DNA of 64,000 nucleotides from Haloferula helveola. GTDB taxonomy: Bacteria; Verrucomicrobiota; Verrucomicrobiia; Verrucomicrobiales; Akkermansiaceae. The DNA is taken from positions 1,116,001 through 1,180,000 of the forward strand of contig NZ_AP024702.1 of the NCBI RefSeq assembly GCF_037076345.1. The letters run 5' to 3'. The notes below the pieces were generated by a model. It saw nothing but the letters and a program-made list of their open reading frames with translations. It was not told the DNA's origin and made no database searches. A program made the position numbers and the translations under genes. Each line of letters opens with the position of its first letter. Position 1 is the stretch's first letter. This document shows, piece after piece, positions 1-9,044 of this stretch.

Positions 1-1092
1 TCCCTCCAGGATGTCCAGAGCAAGATCGCCATGGAGTCCGCGCTCCACGAACAGCTCGAGGCCTCCGAGAGAAGGATGCGGTCCGAGCCCACTCAGGTCA
101 GCATGGTCCGTATCCACTATGCCGACCTCGACAGTCTTGCGGAAGCAGTGCGCTCCACCATGTACGCCAAGACCGCGGCCGGAAATCCGGCAGGCGAAGG
201 CGTGCTTCCGCCGCTCGTGGACAACCAGTTCACGGTTCAGGCCAACAAGGATACCGGCCAGCTCATCCTTCACGGGGTTCCGGCCGACATCTCCCGCGCC
301 CGCAAGATGATCGCAGGTCTTGACCAGCCGACCTATCAGATTCTGATCGAGGCCACCATCGTCCAGGCGAACAACGATGTCGCCCGCGAGCTCGGCGTCC
401 AGTGGGGCCTGTACGGCAACCCAGGCAACTTCATGCTGGGCACCACACCGCGTCCGGACGGATTCAATTCCAACTTCCCCGCCGGCTTTGACCCCGCCGA
501 TTCGGGCTTCACCTACGGAGTCAACTTCATCACCGGCAGCACCGCCCTGCAGGCCCAGCTGTCCGCCCTGCAGGAAGACGGCCGACTCAACATCATTTCC
601 CGCCCCTCGATCACGACCCTCGATCAACTGCCCGCCACCATCGAAAGCGGCGAGGAACGGCCGTTCGCGTCCGCCGCCGGGACCGGCATCGCCACCGTTT
701 CCCAGATCGAATTCAAGAAGGCCGCGTTGCGACTCCAGGTCACCCCGCACGTGATCGACACCAACTGGGTCAAACTCGACATCGAAACGACCAAGGACGA
801 CTTCGACGACACCCGGCCGATCATCATCGATGGCAACGTCCAGCTGCCGATCCTGACCCGCTCGGCGGAAACGGCCCTGTATCTTGCAAACGGACAGACA
901 ACCGTGATCGGAGGGCTCTCCTCGGAAACCAAAAGCCGCCAGGAAGGCGGCATCCCGCTCCTCAAGGACATTCCTGGCCTCGGCGCCGCATTCCGCAGCC
1001 AAGCTGATCGAAATGCTTTCAGTGACACGTTGATTTTCATTACCCCCCACATCCTCCCCAAGGTTGCCGACAGGCTGGCGGGTTCCAAGTAA
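1..1092 (+). CDS. secretin (GspD/PilQ family), C-terminal part, 5' truncated by window
   Basis: The frame is open from base 1, so the gene begins outside the window; the ATG at 31 is internal. The visible 364 residues hold the last N-domain (a VQANKDTGQLILHG strand pattern followed by the IEATIVQANND motif) and the outer-membrane beta-barrel of secretins, ending in the typical ETALYLANGQTTVIGGL and FITPHI segments. The protein forms the outer-membrane ring through which a pilus or secreted proteins pass. It is followed 18 bp later by the GspE-type ATPase gene and heads the pilus/secretion cluster. Sequence alone cannot separate PilQ, GspD and MshL. The family call is secure. Confidence 0.93.
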   Translation, partial: SLQDVQSKIAMESALHEQLEASERRMRSEPTQVSMVRIHYADLDSLAEAVRSTMYAKTAAGNPAGEGVLPPLVDNQFTVQANKDTGQLILHGVPADISRARKMIAGLDQPTYQILIEATIVQANNDVARELGVQWGLYGNPGNFMLGTTPRPDGFNSNFPAGFDPADSGFTYGVNFITGSTALQAQLSALQEDGRLNIISRPSITTLDQLPATIESGEERPFASAAGTGIATVSQIEFKKAALRLQVTPHVIDTNWVKLDIETTKDDFDDTRPIIIDGNVQLPILTRSAETALYLANGQTTVIGGLSSETKSRQEGGIPLLKDIPGLGAAFRSQADRNAFSDTLIFITPHILPKVADRLAGSK

Positions 1093-1110
1093 GACCGGAA
1101 ACTCCGAATC

Positions 1111-2814
1111 ATGACCGCAAGACTTGAAGACATGCTTATGGACGAAGGTCTCCTCTCCGAGGAGAACTTCATCCGGGCACGCAAGACCCCCCGAGCGAAC
1201 GGACTCAAGGCGCAGGAGCTCATCCTCCGCGAAGGACTGGTGACCGACACCGACATGGTGAGCGTCCTCAGCGACCGTTTGCACATCCCCCGCTACGATC
1301 CCGATCTCTACCCCGTGGATCCGGAGCTCGGTGCGATCCTGCCCGCCTCTCTGGCCGGCAAGCACCGCATCGTCCCGCTGCGTCAGGAGCAGAACCTCCT
1401 CATCGTCGCCATGCCCGACCCTACCGAGGTGCTCGACATGGATGCGGTTCAGCGGCACGTCAAGATGGAGCTCGAACCCGTCATCTGTACGGAGGCCGAG
1501 TACAACGATCTGATGAACAACCTCTACGGCCTGGCGTCCGGCATCGGATCGCTTCTGGCCGATATCGAGGAAGTCGACTACGGCAAGGCTGAAGCGGAAG
1601 ATGACAGCGACGAGGCCATCGAGGCCCAGGTCAAGGCGCTCACCGACATGGCCGAAGGTTCGACCGCCGTGCGCAGCGTCGACTGGATCATCACGCGGGC
1701 CGTTCGCGAAGGAGCGAGTGACGTGCATGTTTCGCCGGAGAAAACTCATGTACAGGTCCGGCTGCGGGTGGACGGCGTCCTCAAGGACCTGCCGCCCATT
1801 CCGAAGTCGATGCTGCTCTCGGTGGTGTCGCGCCTGAAGATCCTCGGTAGGATGGACATCGCCGTCACCCGCGTCCCGCAGGACGGGCGCTTCACGGCGC
1901 GCATCAGCGGCCGGGAGATCAACGTGCGGGTTTCGTCGCTGCCGACCATCCACGGTGAGAACATCGTGCTGCGACTCCTCGATATGAATGCGCTCGTGTT
2001 CAAGCTCGACCAGCTTGGCATGAGCGAGGGCGACATCCGCAAGATCGAGGACACGATCGCCAAACCACAGGGAATGATCCTCAACACGGGTCCGACCGGA
2101 AGCGGCAAGACCACAACCTTGTACTCGGTGCTCGAGATGCTGAACGCCCCCGAGGTGAACATCGTCACCGTCGAGGACCCGGTCGAATACCGCATCCCCC
2201 GCATCCGCCAGGTCGAGCTCAACGCCCGGGCGGGGATGACCTTCGCCAGCAGCCTGCGCAGCATCCTCCGGCAGGACCCCGACATCGCGATGATCGGCGA
2301 GATCCGCGACACCGAGACCGCCACCATCGCCGTCCAGGCGGCGCTCACCGGACACCTCGTTCTCAGCACCGTTCACACCAACAGCGCGATCGGAACAATC
2401 TCGCGACTCATCGACATGGGGATCGAACCGTTCCTCATCTCTTCGGTGCTTTCATGCGTGATCGGCCAACGCCTCGTCCGCCGCGTCTGCGACTGCTGCG
2501 CCGAGCCATGGACACCGCCGCAAAAGGCCTTGGAATTCTGGGGCCTTGAGCCGGATGCCGACTCCCGGTTTGTCAAAGCGCGCGGATGCCACCGCTGCCG
2601 CCACACCGGCTACCGCGGCCGTGTCGGCATCTACGAAGTGCTCGCCATCACCGAGAAGCTGCATTCGCTGATCGCAAGAAGGGCCGACGAATCGGAGTTG
2701 CTCGAAGCGGCCCGTTCCGAGGGCAACTTCCGCACCATGCGCGAGGACGCGGCCGAGAAGATCCGAACGGGGGTCACCACCCTCGAAGAAGCGGCGGCGA
2801 ACGTCGCCCTCTGA
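1111..2814 (+). CDS. GspE/PilB-type assembly ATPase
   Basis: This 567-residue hexameric cytoplasmic ATPase should power pilus or pseudopilus assembly. The N-terminal third is an MshEN/T2SSE-N type domain. The Walker A motif GPTGSGKT starts at residue 327 (Lys333). A Walker B-type stretch IAMIGEIRDTET follows, then the conserved GHLVLSTVHTN His-box. Near residues 455-500 lie two Cys pairs (CDCC and CHRC), the tetracysteine zinc site typical of PilB/GspE and absent from PilT. Length is normal. It sits between the secretin and the GspF-type gene. No strong Shine-Dalgarno is visible before the ATG. PilB, GspE and MshE cannot be told apart here. Confidence 0.95.
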   Translation: MTARLEDMLMDEGLLSEENFIRARKTPRANGLKAQELILREGLVTDTDMVSVLSDRLHIPRYDPDLYPVDPELGAILPASLAGKHRIVPLRQEQNLLIVAMPDPTEVLDMDAVQRHVKMELEPVICTEAEYNDLMNNLYGLASGIGSLLADIEEVDYGKAEAEDDSDEAIEAQVKALTDMAEGSTAVRSVDWIITRAVREGASDVHVSPEKTHVQVRLRVDGVLKDLPPIPKSMLLSVVSRLKILGRMDIAVTRVPQDGRFTARISGREINVRVSSLPTIHGENIVLRLLDMNALVFKLDQLGMSEGDIRKIEDTIAKPQGMILNTGPTGSGKTTTLYSVLEMLNAPEVNIVTVEDPVEYRIPRIRQVELNARAGMTFASSLRSILRQDPDIAMIGEIRDTETATIAVQAALTGHLVLSTVHTNSAIGTISRLIDMGIEPFLISSVLSCVIGQRLVRRVCDCCAEPWTPPQKALEFWGLEPDADSRFVKARGCHRCRHTGYRGRVGIYEVLAITEKLHSLIARRADESELLEAARSEGNFRTMREDAAEKIRTGVTTLEEAAANVAL

Positions 2815-2873
2815 GGACCTATGGGTCCCCCCAACGTCACCCAAAGCCATCCCTCACCGCCAGCCAGAAGCAG

Positions 2874-2882
2874 AAAGGAGGT
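2874..2882 (+). promoter_or_regulatory. strong ribosome binding site of the GspF/PilC gene
   Basis: AAAGGAGGT lies with GGAGG 9 bases before the ATG at 2891. It is an almost perfect anti-16S match, which is unusual in this window where most genes have weak or no Shine-Dalgarno. It fixes the start of the platform-protein gene. Confidence 0.8.
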
Positions 2883-2890
2883 CAATCGTC

Positions 2891-4117
2891 ATGGCGACAT
2901 TCAGTTACGCAGCATCCGACTCCTCAGGGAGAATGCGGAGCGGCACTCTCACGGCGGATAACGCCACTGAGGCCTTGGCTCGTATCGCCGATTCGAACCT
3001 CGTCCCGGTCGACCTGCAACTCGTCGGGAACTCAAAAGGTGGCGCTCTCGCGCGCCTGCGCACCCACTACCTGCCGGTGCCGCCGACCGACCTGATCATT
3101 TTCACCAAACAGCTCAACACCATGGTCCGCGTCGGCATTCCGATGACCCAGGCGTTGGGGATCCTCAGGGATCAGACCGAGCAGCCGCGACTCAAACGCC
3201 TGGCTGGCATCATCCGCGACGATGTCGAAGGCGGCTCCAGCCTTTCCGCCGCGGCAGGAAAGCATCCCGACGTATTCTCATCGCTCTTTTGCAGTATGAT
3301 TGAGGCGGGCGAGACGAGCGGCACCCTCCCGGATGTCCTCGACCGGCTGGTGTATCTGATCGAGCACGAGGCGCAGGTCAAAGCGGAGATCAAGTCCGCG
3401 TTGCGCTACCCGATGATCGTCGTCGGAGCGCTGGTGGCCGCCTTCGTCGTGATGGTCGGCTTCGTGATTCCGCGATTTGTGGCCTTCTTCGACAAACAGG
3501 GGCTGGTGCTTCCCCTGCCGACACGCATCTGCATCGCGATGAGCGAGTTCTTCACGAGCTACGGGCTGTGGGTCCTGCTCGGAGCCGGGATCGCCGGACT
3601 CATGGCCCATCACTACTTCAACCGGACGGAACGCGGCCGCCTGTCCCGTGACCGGGCATTGATCGCCATGCCGCTGATCGGGCCCGTTCTGGTCAAAGCC
3701 GCGATGTCCCGCTTCGCCAGCATTTTCGCCATTCTCCAGGCCAGCGGCGTCCTGATCCTCGATGCTCTCCGGATTCTTACCGAGACGGTAGGCAACGCCG
3801 CCATCTCATCCGAGTTCGTCAAGGTCCGCGAGTTGCTGGAGGAAGGGCACGGCGTCGCAGGCCCTCTCAGCTCGTCCAAGTATTTCCCCCCCATGCTGAT
3901 CAACATGGTCAAGATCGGCGAAGAGTCCGGGCGTCTCGACGAGATGCTCCGGCACGTCTCCGAGCACTATGACTCGGAGATCCGGCACACCATCAAGAAG
4001 ATGACGGATGCCATCGGACCCATCCTGATCATCTCACTCACCGTCGTGGTCGGATTCTTCGCCTTGGCCATCTACATGCCCATGTGGGAGCTGACCGAGA
4101 TGGTGAACAAAAAGTAA
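2891..4117 (+). CDS. GspF/PilC-type inner-membrane platform protein
   Basis: The 408-residue protein has two T2SSF domains (roughly residues 70-195 and 270-395) and three hydrophobic segments (about 170-195, 220-240 and 375-398), the family architecture. The N-terminal MATFSYAASDSSGRMRSG resembles the start of PilC/GspF, and the motif KIGEESGRLDEML is typical of the second repeat. It anchors the assembly ATPase and the pseudopilus base in the inner membrane. It lies 76 bp after the GspE-type gene and 27 bp before the PilT-like gene. The start is fixed by the strong ribosome binding site. Confidence 0.95.
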   Translation: MATFSYAASDSSGRMRSGTLTADNATEALARIADSNLVPVDLQLVGNSKGGALARLRTHYLPVPPTDLIIFTKQLNTMVRVGIPMTQALGILRDQTEQPRLKRLAGIIRDDVEGGSSLSAAAGKHPDVFSSLFCSMIEAGETSGTLPDVLDRLVYLIEHEAQVKAEIKSALRYPMIVVGALVAAFVVMVGFVIPRFVAFFDKQGLVLPLPTRICIAMSEFFTSYGLWVLLGAGIAGLMAHHYFNRTERGRLSRDRALIAMPLIGPVLVKAAMSRFASIFAILQASGVLILDALRILTETVGNAAISSEFVKVRELLEEGHGVAGPLSSSKYFPPMLINMVKIGEESGRLDEMLRHVSEHYDSEIRHTIKKMTDAIGPILIISLTVVVGFFALAIYMPMWELTEMVNKK

Positions 4118-4144
4118 CTCCCCGATATTCCGGTACCCCCCACC

Positions 4145-5341
4145 ATGAATATTCCCGAGCTAATGGAACTGGCCGTGACACGCCGTGCGTCGGACGTGCA
4201 CCTGGCCCCGGAACGCAGCCCCGCCATCAGGGTTGACGGGGCGCTGCGACCATTGCGCCAAGAGTATCCGCCCCTGAGCGCGCAGGAGTGCGAGGATGCC
4301 ATCATCGGCATCCTTCGGCCGGATCAGGTGGACACGCTCCGGCAGAACCTCGAGATCGACCTGAGCTACTCGCTGAACCTGCCCAAGGGAACCACCCGCT
4401 TCCGGGTCAATGTCCACCGCCAGCAACGCGGGCTCGGCGCCATCTTCCGGCTCATTCCCGACGACATCCCTTCGCCGGAGGCCCTGACGATGGAGAAATC
4501 GATCTTCAAGTTCGCCGAGCTTCCGCGCGGTCTCGTGCTCTTCACCGGCGCGACCGGTACGGGTAAGTCGACCACGCTCGCCTGCCTGATCGAACAGATC
4601 AACCGTCGCCGCGAAGAACATATCCTGACCGTCGAGGACCCGATCGAGTACACCTACTCGGAGAAGCGGGCCTGCATCACGCAGCGCGAACTGGGCATTC
4701 ACACGCACGGTTTCGCCCCGGCACTGAAGTCGGCCCTGCGCGAAGACCCGGACGTCATCCTCGTGGGTGAAATGCGGGACCTCGAGACGATCCAGCTCGC
4801 GCTGACGGCCAGTGAAACCGGTCACCTTGTTTTTTCCACCGTCCACACCAGCGACACCTCGCAGACGGTCGACCGGATCATCGACGTCTTCCCGGCGGCA
4901 CAGCAATCGATGGTGCGCTCCCAGCTCTCCGCCGTCCTGCAGGGCATCGTCACCCAGGTGCTGATGCCGCGAGCGTCCGGATCCGGCCGGATCGCCGCCC
5001 GCGAGATCCTGCTGGCGACCCCGGCGGTGCGCACGATGATCCGGGAAAGCAATACCCACCAGCTCTACAACGCGCTGACCTCCGGACTTCAGGCTGGCAT
5101 GTGTCCGCTGGAGCTCTCGCTTGCCGCGAAAGTCCGGCAGAAGCTGATCACACGGGATGCCGCCGAGGCCGAAGCCAACCGGCCGTCCCAGTTGCGCGAC
5201 TACCTCGCGAGCAGTTCCTTCTCGTTCTCGGTTCCCGGACTGGCGATCGCCCAGCCCGACGACGTCGAGGATCACGATGATCTGGATTACGATCCACGAT
5301 CCTCATCCCAACTCACCCCCGCACAACGGATGGAAAACTAG
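4145..5341 (+). CDS. PilT-like twitching ATPase
   Basis: This 398-residue ATPase has the PilT layout: a short N-terminal PAS-like domain opening with ELMELAVTRRASDVHL, the Walker A motif GATGTGKST at residues 135-143 (Lys141), a Walker B region VILVGEMRDLET, and the His-box GHLVFSTVHTSDTSQTVDRI. It lacks the tetracysteine zinc site of the GspE-type protein upstream. PilT proteins depolymerise pili, so its presence argues for a retractable pilus rather than a pure type II secretion machine. The C-terminal 50 residues are low-complexity and acidic, beyond the usual end of PilT. Confidence 0.93.
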   Translation: MNIPELMELAVTRRASDVHLAPERSPAIRVDGALRPLRQEYPPLSAQECEDAIIGILRPDQVDTLRQNLEIDLSYSLNLPKGTTRFRVNVHRQQRGLGAIFRLIPDDIPSPEALTMEKSIFKFAELPRGLVLFTGATGTGKSTTLACLIEQINRRREEHILTVEDPIEYTYSEKRACITQRELGIHTHGFAPALKSALREDPDVILVGEMRDLETIQLALTASETGHLVFSTVHTSDTSQTVDRIIDVFPAAQQSMVRSQLSAVLQGIVTQVLMPRASGSGRIAAREILLATPAVRTMIRESNTHQLYNALTSGLQAGMCPLELSLAAKVRQKLITRDAAEAEANRPSQLRDYLASSSFSFSVPGLAIAQPDDVEDHDDLDYDPRSSSQLTPAQRMEN

Positions 5342-5445
5342 CCATGGGCCTCGGGCCAATCCCCCCTGACCCGCCCCCCGATCTCGGCCGCAGACTCCTG
5401 ATTCGAAGGTTCTGCCGCCGTTTACCCGAAACAGAAGCAACCAAC

Positions 5446-5838
5446 ATGAAGACACAACTGAAACCAACCCGAAGGAAGAGCGGTTTCACCTTGATCGAGG
5501 TGATCGCCGTTCTCGTGCTGCTCGGCATTCTCGCCGCGATCGCAGTACCCAAATACATCGACATGGCCGACAATGCCCGCAACCGGGCGATCGACGCGGG
5601 TGTCGCCGAGCTGAATGGCCGTGAAGCCCTGACATGGGGCAATGTCCTGATCTCGGACACCGGCTACTCGGACGACGCGACCACGTTCGGTGCTGTGGAT
5701 ACCGCCCTTGGAGGTGACTACACCTGGAGCGCTGCACCTACCGTCGCAGGCGGAACGATCTCGTTCCAAGGCTCGGCCGGTGTGGCACTGACGCGAGCTG
5801 CCTCTACCGCAACCCAACCCGGCACCTGGTCACGCTAA
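5446..5838 (+). CDS. type IV prepilin / major pseudopilin
   Basis: The 130-residue product has a basic leader MKTQLKPTRRKSG followed by FTLIEVIAVLVLLGILAA, the prepilin peptidase site and N-terminal helix with Glu at +5. The open frame extends upstream to 5344, but ATG 5446 gives the normal 13-residue leader and is preferred. The small C-terminal domain is rich in Thr, Ala and Gly, with no obvious Cys pair. It follows the PilT-like gene and is separated from the minor prepilins by a strong hairpin. This is probably the main structural subunit. Confidence 0.9.
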   Translation: MKTQLKPTRRKSGFTLIEVIAVLVLLGILAAIAVPKYIDMADNARNRAIDAGVAELNGREALTWGNVLISDTGYSDDATTFGAVDTALGGDYTWSAAPTVAGGTISFQGSAGVALTRAASTATQPGTWSR

Positions 5839-5863
5839 TCCAACGCATGCAAGCTATCCCAAA

Positions 5864-5908
5864 CCGGACCGGGTCCCTCTGAGGAACTCCTTCGAGGGCT
5901 CGGTCCGG
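5864..5908 (+). terminator. stem-loop between major and minor prepilin genes
   Basis: CCGGACCG (5864-5871) pairs with CGGTCCGG (5901-5908), and inside it CCCTC pairs with GAGGG. No T-tract follows, so a Rho-independent terminator is doubtful. A partial attenuator or a 3' mRNA-stabilising hairpin that raises major pilin expression fits the position. Confidence 0.55.
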
Positions 5909-5922
5909 CCCTTGGGATTCGG

Positions 5923-6435
5923 ATGCGGAAACCCCCGACAACCATGACCCCAACCACCCAACCGCAGGCGGCACGGCGGCGAGGTGGATTCTCCCTCATC
6001 GAAATCATCGCCGTCCTGATCCTGCTCGGAATCCTGGCGGTGATCGCCGCAAGCGTCCTTCCGCGCTCCAATGCGAGCCTGGCGACGCAGGCCAATCAAC
6101 TCAGCGCCAACTTGCGCTACGCCCAGATCCGGGCCCAGGCCGACACTTACCAATGGCGTCTGGTATTCACCGACGCCACCACCTACCAGATCGGGCAGGT
6201 GATCGTCCCCGGAGCCGGTTTCAAGCCGGCTGTCGTTCCAGGGACCTCCACCACGCAGGGAACCCTGACCGACGGCGTGACGGCGCCGGCCGGAACCGCC
6301 ATTCGCTTCGATTCCTGGGGAAGGCCCCTGAATGATGCCGGCGCACTCCTTGCATCGGACCAAACGATCACCTTGACTCAAGGGTCACTCAGCGAGAGTG
6401 TTGTGATCCGCGCGAACACGGGATTCATTCCATGA
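5923..6435 (+). CDS. GspH/FimT-like minor pseudopilin
   Basis: This is a 170-residue prepilin with leader ending RRRGG and mature start FSLIEIIAVLILLGILAV (Glu at +5). After the N-terminal helix comes a GspH/FimT-type region (LSANLRYAQIRAQADTYQWRLVF) and the RFDSWGRP motif common in minor pilins. An alternative ATG at 5944 would shorten the leader. Its stop overlaps the next gene's start (ATGA at 6432), indicating translational coupling. It is probably an initiator or tip subunit of the pilus or pseudopilus. Confidence 0.85.
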   Translation: MRKPPTTMTPTTQPQAARRRGGFSLIEIIAVLILLGILAVIAASVLPRSNASLATQANQLSANLRYAQIRAQADTYQWRLVFTDATTYQIGQVIVPGAGFKPAVVPGTSTTQGTLTDGVTAPAGTAIRFDSWGRPLNDAGALLASDQTITLTQGSLSESVVIRANTGFIP

Positions 6436-6893
6436 ATTCGACCCGTCAGAAATCCGGACCTGCGCGGTCGCGCAGGCCGAGAGGGTTCTCCCTCATCGAA
6501 CTGATCGCAACATTCGTACTGTCAGCGGTCCTCTTTTCCATGCTCCTGCCCCTGATCGGGTCCGGGCTCCAAGGCAGCCGGCGCGCCCTGATGCGCATGC
6601 CGGATTCCCAAAGTCTCCGAACGGAAATGGATGCGGTATGGCAACTCTACCGCACCAGCTACCCCAACGACCTCGCGGGCCTTTCCACCGCTATCGCCAA
6701 CGCCGCTGCAGCCAACCCGCCGCCTCCCTACACCCTCGTTGAGAACACATGGGTCGATTTCGATGCGGCAGGCGTGGAGTTCGTCCCCCCGCCCGGAACG
6801 GAAAACGTGCTGCGGGTCACCTTGGTCAATGCCCGCGGCGAACGCCTCACGGCCTACTTCTCACCCATCCCCTCCGCCGATGAGAACCCGTGA
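6432..6893 (+). CDS. minor prepilin-like protein (GspI/GspJ type)
   Basis: The 153-residue product has a long basic leader ending RRPRG and mature start FSLIELIATFVLSAVLFSM, a canonical prepilin N-terminus with Glu at +5. The remaining domain is short and has no diagnostic motif, so assignment to GspI, GspJ or PilV is uncertain. It overlaps the preceding gene by 4 bases and the following gene by 14 bases, as expected for a coupled minor-pilin operon. Confidence 0.82.
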   Translation: MNSTRQKSGPARSRRPRGFSLIELIATFVLSAVLFSMLLPLIGSGLQGSRRALMRMPDSQSLRTEMDAVWQLYRTSYPNDLAGLSTAIANAAAANPPPPYTLVENTWVDFDAAGVEFVPPPGTENVLRVTLVNARGERLTAYFSPIPSADENP

Positions 6894-7344
6894 CAGAACA
6901 TGCTCCGGATTCTCGCTAATCGAGATCATCGCCGTTCTCGTGCTGAGCTCGCTGGCACTGGTTTTCGCCGCGATGCTGCTCGTGACATCGACCGGTATTT
7001 TCATCAGCAACAAGGAAGCCGCGGAAGATTCCCAGAAAATCCAGGCCGCCATGAACCGACTTGTGAAGGAGCTGACCTATGCCGGCAGCGGAACGGTCGT
7101 GGTCAGCAACGGCCGGACCGTGCAATGGACCTCAAACCATCCCGAAAGATTCGGCGACGCCCAAACCGCGACTTGGGACGGCGCCACGGGCTCCAACCTT
7201 ACCTTGCAGGGTGCCATCCTCCTGGACAACGTCGACCTCTTCGCGGTTTCGTCGACGGCCGATACCGTCACCATCAGCATGCGGTCGGCAAACAGCAATG
7301 GGGTCACCCACAGTACCATCGTCCATCCCCGCTATGACCCGTAA
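6880..7344 (+). CDS. minor prepilin-like protein (GspJ/PilW type)
   Basis: ATG 6880, inside the end of the preceding gene, gives a compact leader MRTRDRTCSG followed by FSLIEIIAVLVLSSLALVF. The frame is open from 6631 but only this start yields a prepilin leader. The 154-residue protein has a coiled helix after the membrane segment (AAEDSQKIQAAMNRLVKEL), as in GspJ/PilW. It is the fourth prepilin-like gene in the run and probably joins the tip complex. Confidence 0.82.
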   Translation: MRTRDRTCSGFSLIEIIAVLVLSSLALVFAAMLLVTSTGIFISNKEAAEDSQKIQAAMNRLVKELTYAGSGTVVVSNGRTVQWTSNHPERFGDAQTATWDGATGSNLTLQGAILLDNVDLFAVSSTADTVTISMRSANSNGVTHSTIVHPRYDP

Positions 7345-7436
7345 TCAATAGCCATCAATGGCCTGCCACGGTCACCCCGACATCCATTCCCTGTCGGGCA
7401 ACCGACTACCCCATTGGGGCTCAACCGAACCGAATC

Positions 7437-9044
7437 ATGAAAACGAACCACTCCACCCCCCTCACCGCCGCAGCGCACATGCGGAAAGGCGGAGTTTTGA
7501 TCAGCCTCGTCGCGGTCACGCTGGTCATCGGTGTTCTTGGCGTCTCGGTCATCGCTTTCACGCGCAGCTCCGAACACAGCCACCTCAGCGCCAATGCCGG
7601 ATCCCGGGCCTACTACTTGGCCGATTCAGGCCTGCGCTACGCACAGCACATCCACTGCCGCGACAACGATTGGCTCCACGGCCGTCAGCGCACCCTGACC
7701 CTGCAGGGAGGTGAGCAGGTCGACATCATTCGCCTGGGCGACACCTTCTGGGCGACTGCCACGGTGGATGTCGGCACGGCCAAGGAAGCCCGCGCCCGTG
7801 TGCCAATGCCCCTCAGCCTCTGCGGCGAGGATCCCGACAACGACCCCATCGACGAATTCGCGGTTTTCGGGGATGTCGCGATTTCCCTCGGAAACAACAC
7901 CGTGATCGAAGGCGATGTCGCGATCACCGGGGACAATGTCGCACTCAAGGGAATCGTGGACGGGAACATCTATGCAGCCGATGTGACGACCACCTCGTCG
8001 AGCGCGACCGTCACGGGCAGCATCTTTTCCTCGGGGTTCGTGGACATCAGAACCGGAGATGTCACCGGCGATATCCACTCTGCCGACGGAATTCTGCTGA
8101 GGAGCGCACAAAGCACCGTTTTCGGAGGCTGGTTGTTCTCGCACGGCTCGATCGAGGTGGGAGGCGGCTCCGAAGTCCGGGGACACATCCACAGCTGCGC
8201 TGGCGATGTCTTCCTGTCAGGAAGTGCCATCATCGGCACCCCGGCCGAACCGGTCGAGGTCCGGGCACATGGCGACGTGACTCTCAGCGGATCCGCCACG
8301 GTTTACGGAAACGTGTACGCGGGCGGGATAATCACCGTAGGCGGCAGTATCGTCGGAAACGCATTCGCCGGTGGCGTCATTCTGAACCCCGGTGCGGTCA
8401 CCGGCTCCGCCATCGAGTTGTCGCCAACGTATGTGAAGCAACCGATCTGCCCCGATCTCGATGATCTCGATCTCATCAGCCTGCCGGATGCCACCGAATT
8501 CACCGCCGGCGGAGACGACATCGATGTCCCGGAGATCGATGAGGACTCTCCGGGGCCGTTCATCGTGGCGCCGGGCTCCTACGGCGCCGTTTCCTCAAGC
8601 AACAACTCATCGAATACGGCCTTGCTCCTCAGCGCCGGGGCGGCCGACCACGCGAACTACTATTTCAATACCATTTCACTGGGAAATGACCTGACGCTTT
8701 ATCTCGACCTTTCGGGTTCGTACGACATCAGGGTCTTCGTCGTGGGGGACATTGCGATCGGGAAGGACCTCAACGTTCTCGTCTCGACCGATGGAACGAA
8801 CTACGTGTCGATGGACGACGACTCGGTCGACCCGGAGATCGCCGCAAGGGTCTACTGGGAGTCGCAGTCCGACTTCGTACTCGGCGCCACGAGCAACTGG
8901 CTCGGGTCGGTTTACACGCCGGACGGCAACCTCAGCGTCGGAAACGGCAGCTACCTGATCGGCTCCTACTACAGCGGCGGTGGTCACGACATCACGGCCA
9001 GTGCGGTGGTTCACGTGCCTCCGAACTACTTCGCTGAGGAGTAA
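7437..9044 (+). CDS. PilX-like pilus-tip protein with bactofilin-like beta-helix body
   Basis: The 535-residue product begins with a PilX/GspK-like N-terminus: a hydrophobic helix (about residues 18-40), then HLSANAGSRAYYLADSGLRYA, the signature of PilX-type proteins. No canonical G/FxxxE prepilin site is present. Residues about 140-320 are short Gly/Val-rich repeats (GNVYAGGIITVGGSIVGNAF) resembling the polymer-forming bactofilin beta-helix. Residues about 370-535 form a second beta-rich domain with LGNDLTLYLDLSG and SNWLGSVYTPDGNLSVGNG, like choice-of-anchor modules. It is the last gene of the pilus cluster. A surface or tip adhesin role is an inference. Confidence 0.7.
   Translation: MKTNHSTPLTAAAHMRKGGVLISLVAVTLVIGVLGVSVIAFTRSSEHSHLSANAGSRAYYLADSGLRYAQHIHCRDNDWLHGRQRTLTLQGGEQVDIIRLGDTFWATATVDVGTAKEARARVPMPLSLCGEDPDNDPIDEFAVFGDVAISLGNNTVIEGDVAITGDNVALKGIVDGNIYAADVTTTSSSATVTGSIFSSGFVDIRTGDVTGDIHSADGILLRSAQSTVFGGWLFSHGSIEVGGGSEVRGHIHSCAGDVFLSGSAIIGTPAEPVEVRAHGDVTLSGSATVYGNVYAGGIITVGGSIVGNAFAGGVILNPGAVTGSAIELSPTYVKQPICPDLDDLDLISLPDATEFTAGGDDIDVPEIDEDSPGPFIVAPGSYGAVSSSNNSSNTALLLSAGAADHANYYFNTISLGNDLTLYLDLSGSYDIRVFVVGDIAIGKDLNVLVSTDGTNYVSMDDDSVDPEIAARVYWESQSDFVLGATSNWLGSVYTPDGNLSVGNGSYLIGSYYSGGGHDITASAVVHVPPNYFAEE

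Noticed and set aside
4160-5275. 371-codon minus-strand frame opposite the PilT-like gene
   Set aside because: Shadow of a clearly conserved ATPase; low-complexity charged translation.
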